This document shows positions 11,473-23,679 of a DNA stretch of 64,000 nt, in pieces. This DNA is from Gnomoniopsis sp. IMI 355080 (Eukaryota; Ascomycota; Sordariomycetes; Diaporthales; Gnomoniaceae). Each line of letters starts with the position of its first letter. The first letter of the stretch is position 1. The notes beneath the pieces were generated by a model. That model was not told where the DNA came from. It saw only the letters and a list, made by a program, of their open reading frames with translations, and did no database searches. Location: positions 20,911 to 84,910 of the forward strand of contig JAPEVC010000162.1 of the NCBI GenBank assembly GCA_027946555.1, in the 5' to 3' direction. The position numbers and the translations under genes are program-made.

Positions 11473-13474
11473 TCATATGAACACCGCGTGGAGGATCCTC
11501 CGCCACTGTGGTAGGGCAGCCACTTGCGCCTTGTACGCATTGATCTCATCCCAGTCCAGTTCGCGACGACCAATGTCCACGTTGATGTCCCGTGTGCGCA
11601 GCCAGCCCTCTCGTTTCCACGCATAGCCACAGATCCAGAAGAAAAGGACGACGGGGAGCGCGAGGTATGATTGGAAAAATCCCTGGGCGGTATTGAAGCC
11701 GCCGCCGGGAGGGCAGATAGCGACGTATAGCTAAGACACAACACACCATTCAGTGATTATACGCAGAGATATAAATTGTCAAAGAGTTGTCGAGGAAGGT
11801 TTCACATACCTGCGCAATCAACACCAATACCACAAGACCCAGTCCCAGCCAGCTTCCATACACGCCGAAAATCGCCTTGAATGGAATCTCGTCTACCGAA
11901 TGGCCATGGTACGCCCACGCACTGCGGAAGCGGATATGCGCGAGACAGATACTGCCCCACGTAAACAGCGCCGCGAGCCCGGACAGCGCCAAGAGCCAAT
12001 CGAACACAGTAGGGCCATTCGCATTTAAGTTGACGTACGCCAGGAAGCCCATTAGCAGGATCGCAATCACGCTGAACAGCGGCCGGCCCGAGCGGTCGAC
12101 ATATGTGAAGATCTTGGGCGCATAGCCCTGCTGCCCCAACGCGGTCAGCGTGCGCGAGCCGCCGTAAACACCGCTGACGCCGATGGAGATGACGGAAACG
12201 AGGATGATGACATTCATGAACGAGTCGAAGCCCTTGAGACCCGCGTACTTGCCGACAAGGACGAACGGCGAGGCATTCACGTCGGCGTAAGCGTTCGCAC
12301 CGAGCAAGTTCGGATCTGTCGAGGCGATGAGCAGGCCAACAAAAAAGAGGCCCAGGATGTAGAAGAGGGTGATGCGCCAAAAGACCTGTTTGATCGCGCC
12401 AGGCAGACTCTTGACGGGGTTCTTGGCCTCGGCGGCCGCAAGGCCCACGAGCTCCGTGCCGGAGAAGGCGAAGGCGGCGGTGACAAAGACGGAACAGAAG
12501 CCGCGGAAGCCGTTCTGGAACGCGCCCGGGTCGTACCAGAGCCGCGCGCCCCAGTAGTGGGAGTATTCGCCTGAGCTGGGCCCGCCGCCGAGGACGAGGA
12601 CGAAGGCGATGATGATAAAGATGACAGTGGCGGACAGCTTGAGCAGGGACGCCCAGAATTCCTCCTCAGCGTAGCCCAGTGTACCAAAGATGTTGACGAT
12701 GATGATGAGGGCGAGAAAGACAGAGATCCACACGGCAACGGATATATCGGGATTCCAGTATTGTACCGTCAAGCCGCAGACTGTCAGTTCCAATGGGAGC
12801 ACAATGGCCCATTGAAAAACATAATTCCAGCCCTACGATAAGGGAAAGGTGTAAGTCACTTTTTCTCCCTTCTTTTATTTTTCTCCCGTGCGCCACCAGA
12901 GAACGTGGGCACGGAGGCGGTCGAAACAATTCCTTCGGGCCGTACCGTTCGCGGTTCAATCAAAAGAAGAAAAAAAAGAATGGGAGAGACAACTCACCAT
13001 AGCAAATCCCCAAGATGGATCAATGAATCGTGTCGAGTATGTATAGAAGCCACCAGATACAGGATACATAACCGCCATCTCGCCCAGCGCATACACAACG
13101 TTGAACATCATGATACCAATAATCAAAAAGTCAATCAGCAAGCTCCCCGGGCCACCTGTCGACAGTGCACTTCCACTACCGACAAAAAAACCAGCACCGA
13201 TGGACCCGCCAATGGCAATCATGTGCAGATGGCGGCTCTTCATGCTCCGCTCCAGCTCGACGATGCCATGGCCGTAGTCGCGCGGCTTGAAGCTGTCGAG
13301 CGACAGGCCGAGGCGCGTCATGAATGGCTCCTCGGCCACGGCGTCGGCGACCGTCTTGTGCTGCCCGAGCCCATGATGCGTCGTTGTCGTCGTCGGCGAG
13401 TCGGTGGAGTCGTGGTCGCCTTTGGGCGCGTTCGCCGCCGTGGGCAAGTAGCCCTTTTCGAGCGACTCGGACAT
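11473..13474 (-). CDS. Amino-acid permease, YAT/GAP1-like
   Basis: Plasma-membrane proton/amino-acid symporter of the APC superfamily. I read complement(join(11473-11730, 11810-12832, 12998-13474)), giving 585 residues with all junctions in phase. Introns of 79 and 165 nt have GTATGT and GTGAGT donors. A hydrophilic, Thr-rich N-terminus of about 75 residues precedes RHLHMIAIGGSIGAGFFVGS, the TM1 signature of yeast-type permeases. EMAVMYPVSGGF and the FSGTELVGLAAAEAKNPVKS block of the family follow. About 12 hydrophobic segments are present, and the last exon gives the usual hydrophilic C-tail ending WRRILHAVFI. Substrate range cannot be read from sequence. A second permease lies at 58417-60354, with introns at different positions, so the two are not a recent tandem copy. 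The start is the first ATG of the exon and gives a normal family length. Confidence 0.95.
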
Positions 13475-14063
13475 GGCAGGCAGAAGGGGGGTTGAGATTT
13501 GGACTCCAAAACGAAAGGAAAGGAATTATTGTAAGTCTTGCCTCTCTTGCAGGATGAGTTGTCGACGTAAAAGAGCCGAGATGTTGAAGTAGAGTAGAAG
13601 GAGACCAGCGTCAATTCTGAATGGCACTCCGGGTCCAGAAATGCCCGAAACGCACAGGGTATAAAAAAAAGGAAGTGAGGGGTCCCAGATGTCGATCCCA
13701 AAGGCGTGTGGACGATTGGCTTAATACTGGCTGCTTGAGCATGTGGTGTCTTCCACAGGTCTGATCCATGAAGCACCCAGGGTGACGCTGGCAGTGATGA
13801 GCGTTTCCGGACGAGCTAGTCACCTTCATCTTGGGGGACGATCCTACTTCGAAGCCAGTCTGGCCTTGCCAGATGCAGAAGTCGAAGCATTTCTCGAAGG
13901 TCTTGGGTCACACTTCAATCAAGCTAGTGGCTTTTTTTCTTACAATGCGTTTGCTTACCCACCAATTGCTAGGCCTTAACGGTCGCGTGGTGCGAAGAAA
14001 GTAGTCGCGGGTAAAAGGGTAGGTCAAAACCAGCACCCGGCCTTTGATAGTTGTGTTTTGGCG

Positions 14064-14107
14064 GTGTGTGTGGGGTGTGTGTGCGTGTGTTTGTGTATGT
14101 GTATGTG
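14064..14107. repeat. GT-rich microsatellite
   Basis: About 44 nt consist almost entirely of GT dinucleotides with a few interruptions. It is a simple sequence repeat with no known function. Confidence 0.7.
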
Positions 14108-15534
14108 CCTGGGGCTAATAGACGAGTGTATGAAATTTTCCGAGGGCTTCCGGCGCCACCGCACAACGCAGCTACTCCGAGTTTGTGAGGAGAGAGTTTC
14201 ACTGGGAAAGGGGAGGGCTGTTATTCGATACTCGGCGTTCCAAATGGTGATTCAACGAAAAGCTTGCCGTGAACAAGCGTCTCACGAAGCTTGGGGCATG
14301 TTGGGGTGGCGCCGAGGGGGAGGAGGGGAATCTCATTACTACATACGCAATACGGAATAAAAAAGTTGGAGAAGCAGGGAAGGGGGAGGCTGCGACACCT
14401 CGTGTATATGAGAGTGGCTGAAATAGACTAACAAAAAAGGGCGTTACCAAGCCTGCGGCAACGAGCCAATGGGCGCGGTGGTATGCCTTCAGGCTCAAAT
14501 GCCAGGTACTAAGACAGAGCTGAGAGCATCACACACCTGAGGATGCGGGCTTCTATCAGATAGATCTTTAGACGCACAGAGTATGCACTCCTTCTCGACC
14601 TTAGTGTGATCACATGCATGAGGCCCATCTATAGCGTCCCATTCCCTCAAACAGAGGGAATAATAAAAAGCATAATAGAAAGTTGACACTACTGTGCATA
14701 CCGTCCCTTGTGCCAAATCCTGGAGAGCACCGCAGCTGTGAAACATTACAGGCAAGCTCATCACCCAACGACGGCGGACCACACGCCCAAGGATTCACCC
14801 ACATATTTTGTGATTTCGTGTCTCTCAGAGTGGCGCAAGCGAGTTGAACAGACGGCATCTGACGAGATGATGATTGAAGTCATTCCCTCATGGTTCGTCA
14901 AGAGATGCGGCCGGCAGCGTCCGCTGAGGTGGTCACTGGTGGCGAATTTGGGTTCATATTAATAGAGGAGCGCAATCTTTGTCAAATCGTCCAGTATTTT
15001 GATACTCACAGATTGAAAACCTAGGCATAAGTCAACTTATCTTCCCAAAGTAGTCGATAGGTGGAGACTCGAGGACTCGACGTCGATATTGGCTATGACC
15101 CACATGGCCACTGGGACTGGTTCGACGGGTCTTTGCAGGGCGTTTATTCTACCACAGTATACGTAGCACGAATGTAGATATTGAATGCGGCTCCAGTTAC
15201 TGTGGTCCTGACCTGCTCACCGGTGACGACTGCCCGGATATCGACATTTGTGGGCCGCGCTGACGTAAATGGCTTCTGTCTCGGGTTACACAAAAACCGT
15301 TGCACAAACCTAATAAGCACTATCCTGACTGTGTTCGGTGCGTTCCATCCATTCGCTGAACAACACTAGCACTGGAATGCTGCTGCTGAACAAGGTTAGC
15401 AAGACCTCGATCTTTACTCTGTTTGAAAGTTAAGCTGGTTGTCAGTCATCATTCGACTTTAGCCCAGCTGTCCCCTTGTACCTGCTGTCCTGGATTTCAA
15501 TATCGCTTGCTTATTATGGTATTCCCCGATATCT

Positions 15535-15546
15535 GTACCTAGGTAC
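15535..15546. repeat. Palindrome GTACCTAGGTAC
   Basis: Perfect 12-nt palindrome downstream of the CFEM receptor gene. It contains the TACCTAGGTA core shared with the sites at 39577, 48807 and 55582. Confidence 0.8.
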
Positions 15547-15706
15547 AGAGGCGTGCCAGGCAACCTGAGCACTTACGTACCTTGGAGATCGAGGAGGTAT
15601 TGATACTGTATGAATATGCTCGAGATATAGATACCCAGGGGGAAGAAAATTGGTTCATTACTAATGACTACTTGTACTTATTCATGACTTGGGCCCTACT
15701 CATATC

Positions 15707-17758
15707 CTAATTGACACTACTAGTGGAATCCCGCTTCTTCGACCCTGCTTTACAAACTGTCTTCATATCGGCCATATTGAGTGATGGCCTAAAGGATGTT
15801 GGAGAATCGTCCCTACTTTCTGATACCTTGGTCGTGATAGGGACTAATTGAATCTCGGAGGCATTCGTGTCTTGCATATGCTGGGAATGTACCGTCCACT
15901 CTGTCTTGACTTTGATGTGCTTTTCTTGCCCAGCCGCTCTGTTCCTGGACCATATCTGGCCAGTGGAGTGATCCGAGAAGCCTTTATAGTCGGACTTGTT
16001 TCTCTGAGTCGTCCCAAACACCTTGGGGAATATCCTGCCAACCAAAGCTCGGATTGCAGGCATGCTCGCACACATGATACCAACAGGGACTTCGATGGTA
16101 GACCAGTAGCCGATCTCAACGTAGTCCTCTGGAAATTCATCAGCTAACTCCAACTAGGCACGGAGACTGGATTTTTATTACACATACGGGTGAGATTGGT
16201 GGTATTGGCATACTGCGCCAATGATTGAAGCCGTAATAAACTGACAATTGTGACACTGGACGGTATGTATTGGTTAGTAACAGTTCGCCAGCATCTATGC
16301 GTGTTTGTCGGATTAGCATCAAGGTGATGTTCGCAGGATACTCACAAAAATCCAACACAAAACATGGAAAGAATCTGTAATTTCTTCCTTAATGTCATAG
16401 ACAGCTTCCACAGCTCGGACAGAGGAAGTATAAGCACTGCCAGATCCAAGACCAGGTTCAATCCTGCAGCCATCTGTAGAGTTTGTTACAAGTCAGCCAC
16501 GGCCTCCACCATAATTGTGGAAGTCGGATTCGACCTACCCAACCTTGCATATTGATATTCCTACAGGTAGCAGAATATGTACCATCCCATGCGAGCCAAG
16601 CTATGCACTTATCAGCACCTATGCAATTGTAAAAAGATGACTCTGCCAGCTTTGAACATACCTCCTGGAATTGGCGTGCATTGGAAGATAGAGATGACCT
16701 CAAATACGATCAAGTAAGCAATGTTGAGTCCTATCAGAACCCAAATCGCAATTTTGATCTGCTTCTTGGGAAAGATGCGAAGATAGAACAAGAGAATCGA
16801 GATTTTCGTCAGTGGCAGCGACGCCAAGTATACCAGTTCGTCGAAAAAATAGAGCTATTGATAACATTAGCACATTCCCAGCTAACTTTTCGTTCCATGC
16901 GGGTCTGGCAGGTGTCACGAACATAAAGAATCTTGGTGATGTTATCCGGGTCCACGTTCCACATATCCTTGCCCAAGCCGAGATTGGCAACTATGTGAGA
17001 AGTTAGTCGCATGCCGCCTTGCACTGGATCACGATCACAAAGGTCAGAGGAGCTCACGTACGCGGTACTGATAGCACTCCAAGAGGCACCATGCAAAGCT
17101 GTTGCAATCAGTAAAGTACTAATAATGGCCCCAAAAGGGATGGATCAAAGTTCACGCCAGTAAAGCTTACCACAGCTGCTGTAATAACCCAGTCGTCTGC
17201 TCCCCAGGCTATGCTAGGCCCGATATAAACGCGTGCCATCACTCTGAGACCGAAAGCCAGGAGGCCCAGGGCAAGAAAGACGATGCCCACAATCCAGATC
17301 AACTGTGATCGGTCCTTTCCTGGTATACCGCATGTCGTCTTTGAGTATTTCTGGGTGGCTGTACAGCACACTCGCGCGTCAGCGAATATAGTCTCTATCA
17401 CTGATGCACTGGAATATCAAGCAGGTATGGCTTCGTTGACGATTCTCCGTTTTCGACGTACCCAGTTGATCCCTGACGCTGCAACTCTCTGCTATGCAAA
17501 GCGCAGCGGCTTCGTTCAAGGCAACATTACCGCATATGCATGGCGTGTCCAACAATTCGCACGTCGAGTTTTGCGCAATGGCAGTAACGATACATGTCAA
17601 CTGTCGTATTACAATGTCAGCTTGATTGGCGAAGTAGTTAGCGTGTATTCACTTACACCACATGTCGGGGCTGATACTGAATCAGTACTGTCGGCCGCCC
17701 AGACTTGAGGAACATAACCGACTGCTAACGCCACTATCCCAAATACAGAGACCCTCAT
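15707..17758 (-). CDS. CFEM-domain Pth11-like seven-helix receptor
   Basis: Predicted plasma-membrane receptor of the fungal Pth11 group. Ten exons fit in phase on the minus strand: 17657-17758, 17462-17600, 17171-17358, 17062-17098, 16923-16990, 16662-16854, 16539-16600, 16346-16473, 16188-16255 and 15707-16143, giving 473 residues. A signal peptide (1-21) is followed by a CFEM domain with all eight cysteines, at C33, C37, C48, C55, C57, C69, C74 and C90. The seven-helix rhodopsin-like module includes GADDWVI, GLGKDMWNV, LPLTKISILLFYLRIFP, NINMQGW and YWSTIEVPVGIMCASMPAIR. A Ser/Thr/Lys-rich cytoplasmic tail of about 100 residues ends the protein. One donor (exon 5, GTTCGT) is weak, and exon 4 is only 37 nt. 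Relatives such as Magnaporthe Pth11 sense surfaces before appressorium formation. The ligand here is unknown. Confidence 0.88.
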
Positions 17759-18549
17759 AATGACAGGAGTTTGACTGCAATGTTATCACATGAGATATGA
17801 CTGCTTTCACGAGACGTACGTGAGAAGAAACGCGAAGATGGCGATATCTTCTCGACTCCAGAAAGTTGGACCAGTCACGGAAAGCATCCAAGGATGTCAA
17901 CTGTTCATAACAAGGCTTTGAGATATTATACGCAGCACACACAAGCCCAGTTGGAAAGAATGCCAAAGCCAAAGCGAGGAATGCCTAGACAATCAGATCT
18001 ACGCCTGGGCAATGGACAGCCACGAGGGCCCCTGGTCTGCCATGCAGCACGGCGCTTCCAGCGTTCGAGAACAGTTTAGCGAGGAAGCTCCACATCAATC
18101 CACACGCCGTTGGTATCCCATGGATTCCCCAAGGACTTCCCCGACAGCCCCACGGCTGTTCCCGAGCTTATTCAAGTACAGAAGCAGAGGCAGCGATGGT
18201 CGATCTTCTTGGTCATGAATCGCTCTCATGAGCTGGATCAGCTTGTCGTCGATCGTAATTGCTCTGTGTGGTAGTTAAGGGGCTAATTACCAATCCAACC
18301 CATGACAGTTTTTAGATAGGCATGGCGAAGAAAATCATAATTCGACAAGCCAACGACAGCGCAAGTTTATCAATTCTTGTCGTCTGCCTGGCTCGCGGCT
18401 CGCCTATACCTGAGTAGTCGTCCAAGCTCGAGATGGATTTCTGTTATTTTTAGAAAACCACGAGCAGTCGAACAAACACACTCTTCATTCGGTATCCTAA
18501 TTCTTCTAATCTTCCAGTCATTCGTTCCATTACTCGTCATCACCTGATC
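17759..18549. other. Divergent promoter region, receptor / haloperoxidase
   Basis: This 791-bp region lies between the divergent starts of the CFEM receptor (-) and the haloperoxidase (+), so it should hold both promoters. I see no clear TATA box and no supportable ORF. Confidence 0.45.
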
Positions 18550-19948
18550 ATGAGGCCTTCCATTTGCGTGACACGCTTGGTGAGTTTGGCTTGGACCGTC
18601 CCAGGCGCGTTCGCAGCTGTTAAAGCTGGAGGTTCTTCCAGACACCACCACGCACACGACAAAAGGCTGCTTTTCGATCCTTTGACAACCCCCATCGAGG
18701 TCACGGGTGATCATGCATTTATCGCACCCGATTTCGACGCTGGCGACCAGCGCGGGCCGTGTCCTGGTCTGAATGCCCTCGCAAACCACGGCTACATCAG
18801 TAGAGACGGCGTTGTTGGACTTCTTGAAGTAACAGCTGCTATTAATACTGTGTACGGTATGGGCATAGATCTTGCTACCATCCTGGCCACTCTTGGAACC
18901 GTCTTCGTGGGAAACCCTCTATCCTTGAATCCTGGGTTCTCCATCGGGAGTGCGGACCCAGGCGCGCAGAATTTGTTGGACAATGGCCTCGGATTGCTCG
19001 GTACACCAAGAGGCCTCGTGGGATCGCACAACATTATCGAGTCTGATTCTTCGCCAACCCGAAACGACTTGTACAACGGAGGCGATGCTTCGACAATGGA
19101 TCTCGACCAGTTCAAAATAATCTACAACGCGTTGCCTGAGGAAGCATCTCCCGCCTTCGATATTCTGGCCCACCGCGCCGCCGAAAAATTCAACGAGTCC
19201 ATCTACACGAACCCAAACTTTTACTATGGTCCTTTCACGGGCACCATTGCAAGAAATGCTGGCTACTTTTTCACGGCACGTTTGCTTGCGAATCACACTG
19301 CGGAGACAGGTGCCGAGGGGGTGATGAGTAAGTCCACGCCGAACACCGCATCAAAGAACCTACGCTGATTCTACAAAGCCAAGGATGTTTTCAAGAGCTT
19401 TTTTGGTGTTGAGGGCGATGGTGACAATATGACATATACCAAGGGCCATGAGCGGATTCCCGAGAACTGGTATCGAACTCCACTTGACTATGGCATTGTC
19501 AGTCTCAATTTGGACGTCCTCAACTTGGTAACTCAGTATCCACAGCTCCTCAGGTAAGCAAAAAATCCAATATTGAGCTGAATCTTTTGTTGAGAAAGCT
19601 GACAATACTTGTTATAGTATTGGAGGCAACACAGGGTCTGTCAACAGCTTCGTAGGCGTCAATCTGGCGGACCTTACTGGCGGTGTCTTGAATGCTGCCA
19701 CCCTTCTGGAGGGCAACAACCTACTTTGCTTCTCATTTGAGGTTGTCAAGACCCTGGCACCAAATATCTTGTCTAGCATCCTCGCTACCGTTGCTGCTCC
19801 CTTGGAATTGCTGACGGATGCCCTTGGGCTTGACCTACTCAATTTGACCTGTCCGGCATTTGAAGACATGACCATGGGAGGGACGTCTCTGCTCGCCGGG
19901 CTTGAAGACAAGTTCCCTGGCGCCAAGGAAGCCGGGAACGTGTTATAA
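18550..19948 (+). CDS. Secreted heme-thiolate haloperoxidase / peroxygenase
   Basis: Member of the chloroperoxidase family (peroxidase family 2, which includes unspecific peroxygenases), using H2O2 to halogenate or oxygenate organic substrates. Exons 18550-19327, 19379-19553 and 19618-19948 join in phase to 427 residues; the introns (51 and 64 nt) have GTAAGT and GTAAGC donors. A hydrophobic signal peptide covers about residues 1-23. The PCP motif (GPCPGLNALANHGYISR) places the heme-ligating cysteine at C71. The acid-base region is SHNIIESDSSPTRND, with E164, S165, D166 and R171: an E-x-D variant of the EGD motif. The C-terminal half is longer than in the shortest peroxygenases and ends in a plain hydrophilic tail. 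It is followed on the same strand by a secreted GMC oxidoreductase. Several family members act in secondary metabolism, so halogenation should not be assumed. Confidence 0.92.
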
Positions 19949-21288
19949 GAGTAGCGAAGGACGCTCTACGACATGGATTATCTCTTCTACTTTGCAATTA
20001 CTATCATAATCAAGACTTAATTTCAGCTTTTTAGCTACAGAATAATTAACCGATCATGGTTGGCAGTCGTAGATGTTTTTTGTTCCTCCTTTTTTTCCTT
20101 CTTTCTTTTATCCATCGATATTTACTGCTATGACTGGTAAAATGAAGTAATTACCGGGCTGGATATGTGTGTGGCACACCATTACATGGTCGAGACTCAG
20201 GAAGGTCCCATCAGGATTGAAAATTTCGAGCTTTCGAGACGTTGACGACGTCTTGGGTCCAGTATGATATGAAGATCTCTGGGTCTGTGGGGAAGGGGAA
20301 GCTTCGTATCCTGAATTGATGTGCGCCCCTAACACCTGTAATATGAATTGTGACTTCGGACATTTCTTTTGGTCCTAGCGCACTTTTTGGCACGTGTCGA
20401 CCCCAGAGTAGACTGTAACCTTATTTTTTGCCTATGAGATTACCCTGAAGCATTGACCATTCCTCGAGCACGGTGGAATTTCATGTCCACGGCTTTCACA
20501 CTACTAAGCGAGCAACGTTTGTGTGCCACGACATTTATTACTGCTTCAGGCAAACGTTCAATAATTGAATTTTGCTGCAATTCAAGGAAATGGGGATCAT
20601 CGCTGACATACTGGTGCGAGTCAGCCAGACACTGATCAGGAAGGCTTGGATAAGTATGGGTGGAGTCTATTTGCTTGGCTTGACTCTTGCCCGCGCGGAG
20701 TCTTCCGTAAGGCCGGTGATGATTGAGGTACGGCGAGCTGGTTTTATCTCGATCTTGCATACCTTTTCTGGACCGCCAAAATATCCGGTAAGACCGAAGG
20801 CAGGTGTGATGGATAGATACTACGCAGAGAGGGTCTCCAGCCTTACAATGGCTTCGCGATCCACCGTCGTTTCCCCAAAGCTAATTGCATCATGCCTGAT
20901 CTCCGTTGATATCTTGGATCTCCAACGGGAGCCCGGTCCGGAGGAGTAAGCCGTAAAAGGCAGCCCACTCGTAGGAGGTCCTCAGGGATGTCGGTCAGCA
21001 ATTGGTATGTCAGGCAACGGGCCCCTGCTCACATACTTGCAGCAAATATGTGATGTTCGTCAGTCGTACCACCTTCAGGGGGACGTGATATTTGGATGCC
21101 TTCAAAATTGCTTGATTGACTCTTGCCGCCAGACAATCCTTCACCAGGCCTCTTGACTTCTCGCCTGTTTAGCCTTTGGGAAGTGTTTCAATTCCCTAGT
21201 CATTCGTTCCTTGTTTGCAATTGCTCTATCATTGATTGTCAATATCCTGTCACTCTTTTCGATAAATTTTTTTTTTTCGTGCGGCAAA
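19949..21288. other. Intergenic gap between peroxidase and GMC gene
   Basis: No supportable gene. About 1.3 kb holds the 3' end of the peroxidase gene and the promoter of the GMC gene. A minus-strand frame at about 20440-20760 (106 codons) has no recognisable family. A T-rich run at about 21267-21277 lies just before the GMC start. Confidence 0.45.
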
Positions 21289-23402
21289 ATGCGTGCCTCA
21301 ATCGCTTTTTGTTATGCTTTGTTCTTGGCTGATTCCATCAGGTATGATAATTCAACACGACATGCTCATCCACAATACTGACTCTGCTCCAGCGCCGCTC
21401 CCTGGGCAACGACACGCCAGGAGACGAACAACAGTACCTCAGATACGTATGAGTATATCGTTGTTGGTTCCGGTCCTGGTGGTGGTCCAGTAGCTGCTAA
21501 TCTGGCAATTGCTGGATATAAGGTGTTGCTGATCGATGCCGGAGGCGACTCCGGAACCGACCTGACCGAGTCCCTTCCAGCCCTACATTTGTACTCAACT
21601 GAGTTCGAAGACACAAGATGGAACTATTTCGTCAATCACTATTCTGATCTTGAGCGTCAGAAACGGGATTCAAAGATGACTTACGAGCTGCCTGATGGTA
21701 GCTTCTATGTCGGTCTCGACCCTCCAGCAGACGCCTCGCCATTGGGCGTATGGTATCCTCGAGCTGGTACACTGGGAGGGTGCTCTCGGCACAATGCACT
21801 CATCACCATTGGTGCTCACGATAGCGACTGGGAGAACATCGCTACAATTACAAATGATTCTTCCTGGGCTGCAGAGAATATGCGATCTTACTTCCAAGGG
21901 ATCGAAAAGAACGAGTATTTGCCCAGTAGCATCGTCGGTCATGGCTTCAGTGGCTGGTTGGTCACCTCACTCACTTCTCTGTCACTGGTCGTCGAAGACC
22001 TCAAGCTTCTCTCGTTGATTATTTCCGCCGCAACTGCTGTTGGCCAAAGCATTCTTGCATCGCTCGTCTCGACAGTCACGGGCTTGGGACATATCCTCAC
22101 CGCTGATATCAATGCACCAGGCCAAGCGAGCATTGCTGGTCTCTACCAAGTGCCTCTGTCCATGAAGGACAATGTTCGCGGCGGACCTCGTGACTTCATC
22201 CTTGATACAGCAAATGCTGTTAATGATGATGGGTCTCGCAAATACCATTTGGATATTAAACTCAATACGTTGGTGAGTGCAGAGAATGATTCCACCTGGC
22301 AATGACAAGGCTGACAGGCTTCACTGCACGTTAGGTCACCAAAGTCCGATTCGACACAAACTCAACCACACCTCGTGCAGTCGGCGTTGATTATATGGAA
22401 GGATCCTATCTCTACCGAGCTGACCCGCGGTCCTCAACGGCGGCTGCGACTGGATCTGGCAGCGTCGACGCCAGCCGAGAAGTGATCTTAGCTGCCGGAG
22501 CTTTCAACACGCCCCAGTTACTCAAGCTCAGCGGAGTTGGCCCAAGATCAGAACTCGAATCCTTTGACATCCCCGTGCTCGTTGATTTGCCAGGTGTGGG
22601 CACCAACATGCAAGACCGCTACGAAGCCACAGTTATCGGCAAGTCAGACAGCGATTTCACCATTACATCCAAATGTACCTTTCTCCAGACCATGCCAGAC
22701 CCCTGTCTGGAGACCTACCAGTCTGGAATAGGTCCCATAACGAAGGGTGTCTACGGTACCAACGGAATTGCCGTCGCCATCACGATGAAGTCCTCCGTCG
22801 CCGAAGACGAGCCTGACATCCTCGTCTCTGGAGCGCCGGCCAAGTTCAAGGGTTATTTCCCCGGCTATGCTGCCGATTCACTTGCGGACGCACAGCACTG
22901 GGCTTGGATCGTCCTCAAAGCGCACAGCCGGAACAACGCTGGCACCGTCACCCTGAAATCGACTGACCCCCGGGACATGCCTCAAATCGATTTCAATTAC
23001 TTTGACACTGGTGTCAACACTAGCGGCGCCGCCGACAAGGACCTCCAAGCGACGTACGAAGGCATGCAGTTTGCACGCAAGGCTTTCGAAGACCTCATCC
23101 CCCTCGACGGCAGCTTTTCTGAGGTCTGGCCTGGTACCAACACCACTAGCGAGGCCGATACCAAGACTTTCCTTCAGGATGAGACTTGGGGCCACCATGC
23201 CTCCTGCACATGCCCTATCGGCGCGGACGATGACCCAATGGCCGTCCTGGACAGTAACTTCAAGGTCCGCGGAACGTCAAACCTCCGTGTGGTCGATGCG
23301 TCCGTTTTCCCCAAGATTCCGGGATATTATATAGCTCTTCCTCTTTATATCGTCTCTGCGAAAGCCAGCGATGTTATCATTCAGGAGGCGACATCTAATT
23401 AG
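21289..23402 (+). CDS. Secreted GMC-family FAD oxidoreductase
   Basis: Glucose-methanol-choline family flavoenzyme oxidising an alcohol or sugar, in many members with H2O2 as product. Exons 21289-21341, 21393-22272 and 22335-23402 fit in phase, giving 666 residues. The tiny first exon encodes the signal peptide (about 1-20). The FAD-binding Rossmann motif lies at residues 40-68 (IVVGSGPGGG then LLIDAG). The second GMC signature area includes AGAFNTPQLLKLSGVGPRS. Near the C-terminus are the active-site block WGHHASCTCPIG and the closing FAD segment RVVDASVFPKIPGYYIALP. In that segment the position that carries the second catalytic His or Asn in aryl-alcohol oxidases appears to be tyrosine. The gene lies on the same strand as the haloperoxidase 1.3 kb upstream. 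Substrate, and oxidase versus dehydrogenase activity, cannot be decided from sequence. Confidence 0.93.
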
Positions 23403-23679
23403 AGTAGCCAGAGCCTTTTTGCTGAAGAACTTGTCAGGCCATCGCGTCTGCATAATGCATTTTAATTAGTCTTAGTCAATCATAAGAATTCTTACTGCTC
23501 TGGAAACCTTGTTTTGCTCATGTGAAACCCTGCCAAATCGACGGAGACAGCCGGCCTTTGAGAAAGTATCCCAAAATTACTATCCTCCCCTCAGTCCTTA
23601 CGTGCAGATGCACAAACCGCATGTAAGAGCCGAAACTTGGCCTCTGTCACAGAGCGCCATTGATCTCCCTTCAGCCACC

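Larger units (their letters stand above)
13475..15706. other. Intergenic gap with GT-rich tract and palindrome
   Basis: No supportable gene. The right part is downstream of the minus-strand receptor and the left part is the presumed promoter of the minus-strand permease. A GT-rich tract spans about 14064-14107. A perfect 12-nt palindrome, GTACCTAGGTAC, lies at 15535-15546. Open frames are under 105 codons and overlap on both strands. Confidence 0.5.

Noticed and set aside
11787..12125. Plus-strand frames inside the permease region
   Set aside because: Shadows of the spliced minus-strand permease; no family features.
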